From NCBI GenBank assembly GCA_029216955.1, contig JANAVB010007000.1, positions 62,001 to 126,000 of the forward strand: a stretch of DNA of 64,000 bases, given 5' to 3'. The DNA is from Iris pallida. Taxonomy: Eukaryota; Streptophyta; Magnoliopsida; Asparagales; Iridaceae. Below, one piece after another: positions 21,401 to 33,420 of the stretch (position 1 is its first letter; each line of letters starts with the position of its first letter). The position numbers and the translations under genes are program-made. The notes below the pieces were generated by a model. That model searched no databases and was not told where the DNA came from. It was given only the letters and a program-made list of their open reading frames with translations.

Positions 21401-22049
21401 TTCAGGCGAGGGACTGATTAGCTGCGCTGACGTCGCCTACGCGATGACTTAAAATCGTATAAGCAACTGATTAGAACACTGTATTATTCAAGGAATTTGA
21501 AACGAATACGACTTCGAAAATACAAGCCACGAAAACCATCAGAAATATTTACGAAAACGCATTTACGAAAACCAAAGCCAAAGCCAAAGCAAGTACGGCA
21601 TAAAAAACCAGAGCAACGGAGGTCTCTCCCGACTCAACCGCAGAGCCAATCCTTGAGGCGCAACCCGCTGAATATGGGACTTGATTCCGAAGAAGCCTTT
21701 ACATAACGAGAAAATGATCTTAATTCAATCGTTACCGTTCGACCGATTCAGCCGATTCCGATCTATCGGTCCCAACTCAATCGGTAGCGACAATGTTCCT
21801 TTCTCGTGCACCCCGTGGATGGAAACGGGGCACGATGTAGGGATGTGGCACTACAGCTTTGGGTCTATTGGCATCGACAACCGCCTGTCTGAGTGGGGTG
21901 CGACTGGTGACGACGACTTGCAGCAGCTATTGTATGGGTTATCTGAAAAAATTGGAACAAACACAGATACGAGGGGAAGACTTTCGGCAAGGAGAAACTC
22001 ATTAAGAAGATCAAGTGACAGTGGGACAAGACAAAAATAACAGTTAGAG
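21401..22049. other. unclassified, possible continuation of remnant A LTR
   Basis: A Lys-rich ORF (21497-21706) and a 119-codon ORF (21681-22040) overlap here. Neither resembles a known protein. No repeat boundary is clear. Confidence 0.2.
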
Positions 22050-22159
22050 TTACAGTAACGTGAATGTTTTTGGGTCACTCTTCCTTATTAGACTAACTTC
22101 AGTGTTTTGGTTTTGGCTTATAGTTTTGGTTAGGAGGATCTCCGGATGGCTATGTGCCC
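22050..22159 (+). mobile_element. LINE 3' end, left part (split by element B)
   Basis: Joined across the B insertion at the TGCCC duplication, the plus strand reads through GGCTATG-TGCCC-TTTGGAGCC to GGCCTTTATCAATATATTG and a TA-rich tail. This style of 3' UTR is common in plant L1 elements. How far left the LINE extends is unclear. Confidence 0.4.
22155..22159. repeat. target site duplication of element B (left)
   Basis: TGCCC immediately left of the LTR, repeated at 29285-29289. Confidence 0.9.
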
Positions 22160-24646
22160 TGTCACGCCCCGCTCCCGTAGGAGCGATCGTCCTCGCTAAG
22201 GCGCGATGCCGCACGAGCCTAAATTACGCTTGTGCAAGGCGGGTTCCAAAACGGCCGATTTCAGCGGCTGCGACGGGGTCGTCGCACAGAAGTTCCATGC
22301 AGAGACATTGAATAATAGCAGCAAAATTTGAAGCAAAACACAAGTTATTGCAAAACACTCTTTTATTGATATTGAAACAAAGGTTACAATGGGGCACAAG
22401 GCCAAGATTACAAGTCTCTCAAGCTCACTCAAGCTCACTCATCTCACATTACAAGTCACTCAGCTCTCTCTCATCTCTCAAAACATGTCTTGAGCCAGCG
22501 GATGCTTTGGAAGGCGACGTCCATACATTATGTCCCGTATAAGTCTTGACTCCATGCGACCGCACGCTTCGAATCGCCAAGGAACTCTGTGTCTCAACGC
22601 ATCTAAGGAGCTCCGCGCCACGAGCTTCTACCTGTGCCTGCACATGAAAACTATATGGGTGTCAGTACTCAACTGTACTGGTGGAATGAGCTCTTCGCCC
22701 ACCCATACAAAACCAACACGATAATTTACTTTGTGTGTAACATAGTCCCTTTATGATTATCTTTCTACTCTTTCCTTAGGATCAGTTTTATGATCGACGC
22801 CTTGGCCTATTTTGTGTCTCTAGACCATCCCGTGCTTGCGACAACAACGTCGACTCAATAACGTTAACCTATCAAGTCGTGCGTGCCTTTCGGCCAAAAT
22901 CAGAGACGCAACTACGCGATAAGTCTCCATTCCCATGTGACCGTGCTATAAGTCCTTGTTGAGGCCGTGCCTCGCAACTCAAATGAGACTCAATCATATC
23001 GCCGCCTCGCGGCCCTTCGCTACTAAATCATCAACTGACCCAATCAAGACTTGTGGGTTAAGTGTCACTCGACCGACTTTGTCTTGCGGCCTTTCCTGAC
23101 TTAGACTCAAGATAACTCACATCCAAACTATGTAACTTATATGCCGACAACATAAGACTCGACGCCACATCTCGTGCCGAAGCACGTCGCCTACGTTGCA
23201 ACCAAATCTTAGGCCCAACATTTTGTGTTGCAACTATACTCACACATTCAACTCGACTTCCTTGATATACTACACTCAATACTCGATTCAATCCAAAGGC
23301 ATACACGCGGATCGCCGTCCATGTCGACTCATCTATATGAACTAGTCACTAGCGTCCAGCGCTATAATAGACTCATTTTGAGCTTTTGATTAGACGGACG
23401 CTCCTTGCCAGCGCGAGTAGCTAGCTCCGCTGTAAGTCTCCGCTAACCCGTGCGGTCATCCAGCACAGCTATGAATGTCTCTATCGCAACGGTTCCCATG
23501 GGCCGCCTGGGTCGCCGTTTGAGAAACAGTTTATTTTACCTTGTACAAGTTGTCCAATGACCATGCAAGACTTGACTCGAACTGACGTCTCACACAATCA
23601 ATCTACTTCTAGTGTTACCATCTCTTTCAGGGCTAAGTTCAATACTTCTCACATCTGAGACCTTGCCTCGACGACCCAGTCGCGAGCATTCTTCTTTCTT
23701 ACCTCAACGATCCAGTCGTGAGCATTCTTCTTTCTTGCCTCAACGATCTAGTCGTGAGCATTCTTCTTTCTTGCCCTATCATTTCACTCAACTCAAGAAC
23801 AACTATTTGAAACACTTTCTAAACTCAAAGAATTCAATCGTGGCCCGTGCCTTAAAACACTAAGTCCGTGCCATCGTGTCTTAGACCAACTTGAAACTCT
23901 ATGTGACACCACCGCCCAAGTCATACTATACATGATGGGCCTTACGATCGTGAAACTATATGGTTATACCCAGCCATTGAACTCATAGGACCTTGCTTGC
24001 TACTACTCCTGATAGCTTAACATATCTTGCCTAACTTACTTTGCAACAACTTGATGAGCAAAAGCTGCGTCAAGCCTTGCGTCGTGGGAACGTGCCGTGC
24101 ACGCGCTCGACTTTGAACAACCAAGTTATTTGAGGTGCCTAGACTTATGCCACAAGCCGTGCAATACAACTTAACCCGTCGACGAGCAGAGGCTATGCCA
24201 CACCTTGGGCGAAGAGACCGTGCATGCTTTATGAAGCATTTATGCGGGCGACGCCTATGAATTTGGCTAACTCTTAGCTTGTGGCGAAGACCAACTTTTC
24301 CTTCTCCCAACTCACGGGACGAAGGACCGAGTGTCATTTTCAAAGTACGCCGTGCACCAACTCTAAGCCGACCGTTGGACCTTTCCATATTCTAACTCAA
24401 TTCGATCCGTCGAGATTATTCCCTTATCTATGTGGATTGGTCTCTTTTATTATCAAGCCTACTTGTGCAAGTTAAAAACATGCGATTATGTGAAGGCAAA
24501 GATGAGGCGAGTTAACCGAAACTACCCCACCTGAGAGAGCGGTCGCCTCGATCGAACGATGTCTTCGAGCAGCCGTTGTAAGGCTAAGTCTGAACGTCGT
24601 CGGTATTTCGATTCCTCCGATTGACTGAGCGGTACGGGATACTACA
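22160..24646 (-). mobile_element. element B 3' LTR (2.49 kb)
   Basis: Plus strand TGTCACGCCCC ... ACTACA, so the minus strand runs TGTAGT...GGGCGTGACA. Near the inner-terminal end is a hairpin CGCTCC-CGTA-GGAGCG. A 36-bp unit is repeated about three times at about 23668-23777. It pairs with the LTR at 26794-29284, from which it differs by clearly more than D's two LTRs do, so B is older than D. No gene is present; the ORFs inside are chance frames. Confidence 0.85.
23668..23777. repeat. 36-bp tandem repeat in element B LTR
   Basis: About three units built on CAGTCGTGAGCATTCTTC followed by TTTCTTGCCTCAACGA. The other LTR has the same array at about 28304-28412, so it predates insertion. Confidence 0.75.
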
Positions 24647-26793
24647 TCATACACCACTCAGAAAAAGTTTCATCATCGAAACTAACTGAGTACACTTATC
24701 GACTTATCACTAAGTTTCTCACACACATTTCTCCTATACATTTCTCAAATCCGAGCCACGCTCGTGCTACCCTCAATCTTTTCTTCAAAACTTACGATCT
24801 CAAAATCCGTGACACTTCTCCGTTCCACAAGTCTCACTTGATTCAATGTATCACTTAGTTGGATCGTGCACATATTTTAGGCGTCCCCAAAATACATGCA
24901 TTTCAACCAAGCATCGTAATAGCGAATCCCGCCATCACCACTCGAGTCAGATCGTGCACATATTCAAGCGTTCCTGATATACATGCATGTCAACCGATAC
25001 TCGCGAGTGGTGCCTCCACAAATCCTACCACTTCGCACTCGGACGTCTGCCTAACCGCTAGGCTATGTCTTTCCGTCAGTATTGGAATCATAGTTCCCAA
25101 ACAACAATATCAACACTGACCCCATCCTAAGGTCAAACCAAATTGATAGTACGGGGTTTTCTACCCAAGCTCGCATCACTCCGATTTCTAAACTTCGAGC
25201 ATAGATTGCCTACACACATCCCAATATTTGTCGCACGGGGTCCGAGTCATTCAGCAAAGCCATCCTACGACAACTCACGTTCAACCAATTTCACGACGTA
25301 TCAAAATCTCTCATTCAATAAGTCATCTTGTATAGTCTATCCCTTCAAACACGTTCGATATAGTTCGCCTATCAATCCTTCTCAATTCAAGCACGCCATG
25401 ACGCAATTCGTCGCTAACCAAAATTTCACATTCCACATTTCCTAAGTCATCTATTCCAATTCACGTAATCGATCATGAGATCGTCTAGCTTAACAATATG
25501 TTGTGCTCCGATCTCACGCGATTCTGATTATCCACGGTGGGCATGAATCACCATGCACGCTTCCGCGGGATGATCATCCTCATCAGGACGTAACTCTTGT
25601 TTTGTGTCTAGACTAATTCATTCTCGATGCGCGGATTAGACCTACTCAATCCTCAAGTTTATTTCATTCATCAATCGCAAGTCCTAACATCCCTGAATTT
25701 TCCTTCGCATCAAACCAACAAGTCGAGACAATCAACGTTGTCGCGTCCTGATTTTCCGAGTTCGATCATTCCCGCGACATGAATCACCATGTCAACGCTC
25801 ACGCGGAACAATCACCCAAATCCGATGCGACGCATGTGCGAGGCTAGTGTTACGCTCGCGCAAGGCAAGAATGTCGATGCTGTGGTTATCCGTGTAACCC
25901 TCAAGACACTTCTATTTTCATCTAACATCATCTCAATCAAAGTCCTAAGTATTGCATCCAACCGAACAATAACACTTGCACGATCGTCATTCGCCGAGTC
26001 AGAGTACCCCCGAGTTATCGTATATCGATCTTTGATACGCCTCAATACCATTGAGGATATGCGTAACCTGACGATCTTCCTTTGCAACTAATTTCGAGTC
26101 GTGCGAATGATGCTATCGTCCAACTGGATAATCTCCTCGACATTCAATTCAAGTTTGATCATTATCCCTCGAATCATTCACAACATCAAATTCCTTAAAT
26201 CCAAATTCGCGTATCGTTCATCACTTTATCTTAAGTCATCGACCAACGTATTTCCTTAATTCGCATCGATCGACATCCCTGAGGCTATCGCATACACCAC
26301 TCAGGGATGAAGTCATTCAACAAATCCTCAACTTTTCATTCGATTCACAAATCTATCTCCTCGAATTTTCGTTCGAACGATTCCTTAAATTTTAAGCACG
26401 CTCACCTTTATCGCATCGACGTTATCGTCGCTCGATAGCACCCCTGTCGATAGTTATCTCATTAACTCAATCAAGTCTAACTCATTCTAGCTCGAAACAA
26501 TTTGAATCCCATATTCGAATTTTCTAAGGTCGATGCATCTTTGGTGTATATGCCCAGTCTGACTTAGCCAACCGTGCTTACACAAACCATCTTTTTGTTT
26601 TGTTGTCAAAAACTGTTCCCCTATGTTTTACAAAGTAGATAGACTTATTGTATGGACATCCGTGGGACATTTGAGAGAGAGCGCACCAACGATATCAATT
26701 TGAGGAAGCAACACTTCAGAGTTTGCGAAAACAACGAAATTAAAGAATTCAATCGATAGTCCAATGACGTAAAGCCGTGCTCTGATACCATTA
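24647..26793 (-). mobile_element. element B internal region, non-coding
   Basis: 2147 bases between LTRs with no gag, protease, RT or integrase motif in any frame. ORFs up to 100 codons resemble nothing. B is a non-autonomous element (LARD-like by structure) that must borrow its proteins. Confidence 0.75.
26779..26790 (-). promoter_or_regulatory. tRNA-iMet primer binding site of element B
   Basis: The minus strand reads TGGTATCAGAGC, 3 bases from the 5' LTR, setting the orientation as minus. Confidence 0.85.
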
Positions 26794-29284
26794 TGTCACG
26801 TCCCGCTCCCGTGGGAGCGATCGTCCTCGCTAAGGCGTGATTCTGCATGCGCCAAAATTGTGCTCGTGCAAGGCGGGTTCCATAACGGCCGATTTTAGCG
26901 GCTGCGACGGGGTCGTCGCACAGAAGTCCCATACAGAGACATTGAATAATAGCAGCAAAATTTGAAGCAAAATACAAGTCATTGCAAAACACTCTTTTAT
27001 TGATATTGAAACAAAGGTTACAATGGGGCGCAAGGCCAAGATTACAAGTCTCTCAAGCTCACTCAAGCTCACTCATCTCACATTACAAGTCACTCAGCTC
27101 TCTCTCATCTCTCAATACATGTCTTGAGCCAGTGGATGCTTTGGAAGGCGATGTCCATACATTATGTCCCGTATAAGTCTTGACTCTATGCGGCCGCACG
27201 CTTCGAATCGCCAAGGAACTCCGTGCCTCGACGCATCCAAGCGAGCTCCGCGCCACGAGCTTCTACCTGTGACTGCACATAAAAACTATGTGGGTGTCAG
27301 TACTCAACTGTACTTGTGGAATGAGCTCCTCGCCCACCCATACAAAACCAACACGTTAATTTACTTTGTGTGTAACATAGTCCATTTATGATTGTCTTTC
27401 TACTCTTTCCTTAGGATCAGTTTTATGACCGACGCCTTGGCCTATTTTGTGTCTTTAGACCATCTCGTGCTTGCGACAACAACTTCGACTCAACAACGTT
27501 AACCTATCAAGTCGTGCTTGTCTTTCGGCCAAAATCAGAGACGCAACTACGCGATAAGACTCCATTTCCGTATGACCGTGGTATAAGTCCTTGTTGGGGC
27601 CGTGCCTCGCAACTCAAATGAGACTCAATCATATCGCCGCCTCGCGGCCCTTCGCTACTAAATCATCAACTGACCCAATCAAGACTTGTGGGTTAAGTGT
27701 CACTCGACCGACTTTGCCTTACGGCCTTTCCTGACTTAGACTCAAGATAACTCACATCCAAACTATGCAACTTATATGCCGACAACATAAGACTCGACGC
27801 CACATCTCGTGCCGAAGCACGTCGCCTACGTTGCAACCAAATCTTAGGCCCAATATTTTGTGTTCCAACTATACTCACACATTCAACTCGACTTCCTTGA
27901 TATACTACACTCAATACTCGACTCAATCCAAAGGCATACACGCGGATCGCCGCCCATGCCGACTCATCTATATGAACTAGTCACTAGCGCCCAGCGCTAT
28001 AATGGACTCCTTTTGAGCTTTTGATTAGACAGACGCTCCTTGCCAGCGCGAGTAGCTAGCTCCGCTGCAAGTCCCCGCTAACCCGTGCAGTCATCCAGCA
28101 CAGCTACGAATGTCTCTATAGCAATGGTTCCCATGGGCCGCCTGGGTCGCCGTTCGAGAAACAGTTTATTTTACCTTGTATAAGTTGTCCAATGACCATA
28201 CAAGACTCGACTCGAACTGACGTCTCACACAGTCAATCTAATTCTAGTGTTACCATCTCTTTCAGGACTAAGTTCAATACTTCTCACATGTGAGACCTTG
28301 TCTCGACGACCCAGTCGCGAGCATTCTTCTTTCTTGCCTCAACGATCCAGTCGTGAGCATTCTTCTTTTTTGCCTCAATGACCCAGTCGTGAGCATTCTT
28401 CTTTCTTGCCCTATCATTTCATTCAACTCAAGAACAACTATTTGAAACACTTTCCAAACTCAAATAATTCAACCGTGGCCCGTGCCTTAAAATACTAAAT
28501 CCGTGCCATCGTGTCTTAGACCAACTTGAAACCCTATGTGACACCACCGCCCAAGTCATACTCGATATGATGGGCCTTACGGTCGTGAAACTATATGGTT
28601 ATACCCAGGCGTTGAAATCATAGGACCGTGCTTGCTACTACTCCTGATAGCTTAACATATCTTGCCTAACTTACTTTGCAACAACTTGACGAGCAAAAGC
28701 TGCGTCAAGCCTTGCGTCGTAGGAACGTGCCGTGTACGCGTTCGACTTTGAACAACCAAGTTATTTGAGGTGCCTAGACTTATGCCACAAGCCGTGCAAT
28801 ACAACTTAACCATTTGGCGAGCAGAGGCTATGCCACGCCTTGGGCGAAGAGACCGTGCATGCTTTATGAAGCATTTATGCGGGCGACGCCTATGAATTTG
28901 GATAACTCTTAGCTTGTGGCGAAGACAACTTTTCCTTCTCCCAAGTCACGGGACGAAGGACCGAGTGTCATTTTCAAAGCACGCTGTGCACCAACTCTAA
29001 GCCGACCGTTGGACCTTTCCATATTCTAACTCAATTCGACCCGTCGGGATTATTCCCTTATCTATGTGGATTGGTCTCTTTTATTATCAAGCCTACTTGT
29101 GCAAGTTGAAAACATGCGATTTATTATGTGAAGGCAAAGATGACGCGAGTTCACCGAAACTACCCCACCTGAGCGAGCGGTCGCCTCGACCGAGCGATGT
29201 CTTCGAGCAGCCGTTGTAAGGCTAAGTCCGAACGCCGTCGGCATTTTGATTCCTCCGATTGACTGAACGGGACGGGGCACTACA
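26794..29284 (-). mobile_element. element B 5' LTR (2.49 kb)
   Basis: Partner of 22160-24646. The terminal hairpin CGCTCCC-GTGGGAGCG is perfect here. It ends ...GCACTACA and is followed by the TGCCC target duplication. Confidence 0.85.
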
Positions 29285-29352
29285 TGCCCTTTGGAGCCTT
29301 CTCCTAGTTTTCTATAGGCACTCAACTGGCTATTTGGCCTTTATCAATATAT
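29285..29352 (+). mobile_element. LINE 3' end, right part, with target duplication of B
   Basis: Starts with the TGCCC duplication (29285-29289) and continues the 3' UTR interrupted at 22159. It ends in TTTATCAATATATTG and passes into a long (TA)n. Confidence 0.45.
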
Positions 29353-29505
<153 letters not shown>

Positions 29506-30767
29506 GGGAGGTGAGGTGGCTATATGTCATCCCCCATGCTATCATCATGCACTTGCACACTTTTCGGTGCATGAACCGTCCACTATGAATCGCCATATCC
29601 ATCAAGCAGGTGAAGTACTCCATGATAAGTGTGAACGGGTAAGGAGACAGGCGGTCGCCTTGCCGGAGTCCTCTGTTGCTGTAGAAGAACCCATACAGAG
29701 TACCCTGGATGAGGACAAAGAAGGTAGGAGTCGAGATGCACTCCCTAATCCTTGCTACCCACCACTCATCGAATCCCATGGCTAATATCATGTGGTACAA
29801 GAAGTCCCTATTGACCATGTCACAGGCCTTCCTCAGATCTAGTTTCACACACGCCTTCTTCCCTCCTGGTTTATTGAACCCTCTCACCATCTCATGCGCC
29901 AGAAGGCTGTGTTTTGCATTCGATCTCTCCTTGATTGAAGCCACCTGGTTCAGAGAGACCAGGTCTTGCATAATCTCCTCCACATGTCGGCACATAAGGT
30001 GCGTAATTATTTTGTAAAGATAATTATAGCACACTATAGGCCGAAAGTCCGCCAGCGAGGTCGCTCCTTATTTCTTTGGCACTAGGGTCAGGAAAGTATA
30101 ATTAAGCTACTTCAGCAACTTCCCTTCAGAAAAGAACTCTTGGACCGCCTCAAGCACCGGTATCTTCAGGGCATCCCAGTGGTGTTTGTAGAACTTACTG
30201 CTAAATCCATCCAGTCCCGGGGCCTTGTTGGGATCCGCCTTTATGATGACAGCCTCCACCTCCTCCAGAGAGACCGACACGAGTAACTGGCTATTTCTAT
30301 AGGGCGTCACCAGCTTCTTTGTAATGATATCTGGAAACACAGAGAGATAGTCAGACAGAAAATATAAATCTCAGTAGTACCTGACAGCCTCCCCTTGGAT
30401 CTCCGACGGCTCTCCAACTAGTTTGCCCTTACCATCAAGCATGTAGGAAGATTGTTCATGTGCTGTCTGGTCCGGATCACATAGTAGAAGAACTTGGAGC
30501 AACGGTCGCCTTCCTTGAGCTAGGAGCATTTAGCGCGTTGGGCCGCACTAATCTCCTTCTGCAGTCGAAGGATGTTGACTTCCCCAATCAGTTCCTTCTT
30601 TCCTACCGCTAAGGGCCCATTCAGTATTTCAGATTGCATGGAGTTCTGGATGGCCCTGAGTTCCGCCTCCTTGTCTTCCAGGGAAGGCCTGGGAAGACTC
30701 TTCACCCAACTCCAAATAGCCTTCTTCGTGTGCTTGAGGATGTGGACCGTGCGGTATTGTGTCGTAC
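29506..30767 (-). pseudogene. LINE1 ORF2, RT part (left fragment)
   Basis: The minus strand encodes RT segments matching LINE2 ORF2: the region before motif A, the motif A region (KLDLRKACDMV), GLRQGD and the region before the active site. The end falls at the Leu-Ile codons directly before the YADD active-site motif, where microsatellite DNA begins, so the catalytic Asp pair and everything downstream are missing. Several stops and frame changes are present. The fragment continues across element D at 42707. Confidence 0.85.
30763..30767. repeat. target site duplication of element D (left)
   Basis: CGTAC, repeated at 42702-42706. Removing D and one copy restores LINE1 collinearity with LINE2. 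Confidence 0.95.
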
Positions 30768-31151
30768 TGTCACGACCCGCACCCACTGTTAGGGTACGAA
30801 AACGTAACAATGCCCAGCCTACGCCGCAGTGTCGGCGGTAGAACGCTGTCCTAGGTCAATCATCTATCAATACCAAAGTACCTGTACAGTTTATACTCTC
30901 CGAATGGAGGTGACATAACAATATACATCTCAATCACATCTAGGGTAGAAGAACGAAAGACAGAAGATAGATAGTAACTCAAAGAGAACCATAGCATAGA
31001 TGAAATAAGTCTAAGTGTCTAGGATAACATAACATCAGAATGTCAGCTCATAATACAATAAGTCTAAGAGTCTATACATCTCCACATCTCAAAATACAAC
31101 TCAGATGTGAGACAAAAAGATAATACCGAAAGACTGTCTAGCTAAACTGGT

Positions 31152-31331
31152 CTAGACTACTGGAACATCCTCCTCAGCTGTAGGTGGATCCTGCTGAGGG
31201 TCCACAACATAGGTGTCATCTAGTCCTGCTCCGTAATAGGTAGACACCAGGGCCTCATCCTCATCCTCTGTAATATTTTCAACAGGTCCAATCAGGACGG
31301 GAACGAGCACAATACATCTCACGCAGTGCAT
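31152..31331 (-). CDS. 59-aa LTR-encoded acidic ORF (element D, 3' LTR copy)
   Basis: The ORF starts ATG-CAC-TGC and ends in TAG; the C-terminal half is acidic (EDEDE, TYYGAGLDDT, DPQQDPPTAEEDVPVV). The acidic segment of TE2 aligns closely, with many third-position differences. The 54-aa ORF of element C shares an ATG-(Asn/His)-Cys start, a YY, clusters of acidic residues and a final Val-stop. A splice-acceptor-like ATATTACAG precedes the acidic codons. No signal peptide, membrane segment or known domain is seen. Function is unknown; it could be a uORF, a spliced exon or chance conservation in a constrained RNA. Confidence 0.45.
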   Translation of the reverse strand: MHCVRCIVLVPVLIGPVENITEDEDEALVSTYYGAGLDDTYVVDPQQDPPTAEEDVPVV

Positions 31332-31478
31332 AGCAGGTTAGGAAATACGATACAGGCAATAGAGTAAGATACATGAACTACTGAAAGGAAATATACGCTG
31401 TAAAAGAGATAGCTGTAATGAAATATCTACGGTATATAGAGAACTGTAAGTGACTAGTGATGTAGAGCACAAGATAGG

Positions 31479-31557
31479 CATGTGAATGGCTAGAATTTAT
31501 ACATGATTACACTACTGAGTTTGCACATGATTACACTACTTTGGAATTATTCACATG
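31479..31557 (-). promoter_or_regulatory. conserved stem-loop, element D 3' LTR
   Basis: CATGTGAAT (31479-31487) and ATTCACATG (31549-31557) pair perfectly, with further pairs outside. The loop holds two copies of AGTAGTGTAATCATGT (minus strand). Next to it is the conserved GTGTATTGATTGGGG block. Confidence 0.5.
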
Positions 31558-32039
31558 TCCACTTCTACTCCCCCGTTTTCCCCAATCAATACACAAGGAT
31601 CTATACAAGTTACGTTATTGTACATGATATCACATGGGGCCCATGAAAGGGTGCACATGATAGTATACATGAGGGCTCAGTAAACATGAGAGTACATGAT
31701 CACATGAGTGCACATGAATAATAGAAGCATGGGAGTACATGATGATAGTGAAACACACATAACATGAAGTACCCGATGCTCCCGAGGGGGATAACATCTC
31801 ATGTAAAGATCCATATAGTACTAATCCGTGTTACCAACGTGACAGCAACAAGTAAAGTAATCTAGAGCAAGAAGTAAAGCCTGAACAAGTATGAAACGGT
31901 CAGAGAATGTACTCGCCTGATAACTGAATGTCTGAAGAGGATATACTGTCTGAGGAGAGGTATATGGCTCCTAATCAGAGCAATATAAGTCACAATGTAT
32001 CCACAATGGTAAAAATAAAGTATACAATGCACACTACAT

Positions 32040-32260
32040 GATTCTAGGTCAATCTGGTCAAAAGTCAACTCTAATAGTCAAACTAGGTCACAGGAAGTCA
32101 CACTAAGTCAAATAAGGTTAAACAAGATCAAACAAGGTCAAACAAGTTTAATCTAGGTTGAAGTCAACTCCTGGTCAACACTCTAATCAAACTAGTCAAA
32201 TACTAGTCAACATGATCAATCTGGATCAAGTCTAGATCAAACTTAGACCAACTAAGGTTT
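32040..32260 (-). promoter_or_regulatory. TTGAC array in element D 3' LTR
   Basis: Many GTCAA cores on the plus strand (TTGAC on the coding strand), upstream of GTATACTTTATTTTT near 32010-32030 in element orientation. Further cores lie at 32600-32770. The same array is at about 39170-39390. Confidence 0.45.
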
Positions 32261-32958
32261 TGGTTGGTCATAGACTAGTTAACAGGGTAATTAGGTCAAG
32301 GGTCAACTATTTAAGTCAAACTCTATAAGGTTACTTAACTAACCATAGGCTAACCTGTTTTAGGATACCTAGGATACCATTCTACAAGGCTAAGGTATAA
32401 CCAACTTCCTATACAAGTACATCACATATAAATATATATAGTACAACACCAAACTTAATCTTATAATCAAGCTAAACCATAGTCTAACTCAATCAAGACT
32501 CAACTCTAAGTATCCTACTTTACCCCATGCATATCTTCACTCTATATAGGGCTATCTATATAACCAAGTCATAAATAATACCCTTATATAGGTCAAAGTC
32601 TAAACCAACTAGTCAATAGTCTAGGGTTTAGTCAAACTTAGGTCACCAAGTCATTTAGAGTCCATCCAACTATTTCTAGGTCAATTTGGTTAAGGTTTGA
32701 CCTATAGTTGACTTTGGTCAACCATGGTCAAACTTGTAGTCTAACTAGGTCTAATAGGCCTAAGGTCAGGTCTAACTCATTAGTCATGGGCCATAGGCCG
32801 TAGGCTAGTGTCTCTTGGGCTCTCAATATAGGTATCCATATCTATACCTATATACAATATACATATACCAATATATAGATACCTATATACATAACCATGG
32901 GCTATAATATCTAAATACCATATATAGGGATCTATATAGTTTTCTATAGGCAATACCA

Positions 32959-33025
<67 letters not shown>

Positions 33026-33037
33026 CCACTATATATC

Positions 33038-33130
<93 letters not shown>

Positions 33131-33420
33131 ACTATATATATATAACATATATATATACCCTCTATATATAATACCACATATATATATACACTATATATAT
33201 ACATAATATATATACCCAATATATAAACAATATTTATATCAATATATATAACCACACATATATATTCCTATATATATATATATATCAACCCAATACCATA
33301 TCCATATATATAACCTATATTTGATCTAGTAAAATATATATATATATATCATATATATATATGTATATATATATATATATCTATATATATACACAACCTA
33401 TATATATATATTATATATAT
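32959..33420. repeat. (TA)n-rich block in element D 3' LTR
   Basis: Several long TA tracts with short interruptions, followed at 33510-33620 by CA-rich repeats. The 5' LTR has a shorter version (40093-40470), so the tract changed length after insertion. Confidence 0.9.

Noticed and set aside
23668..23777. CRISPR array
   Set aside because: 36-bp units are contiguous with no unique spacers and occur inside a plant LTR.
32958..33255. Ile-Tyr ORFs of 80-100 codons on both strands (also 40012-40314)
   Set aside because: Pure microsatellite translation.
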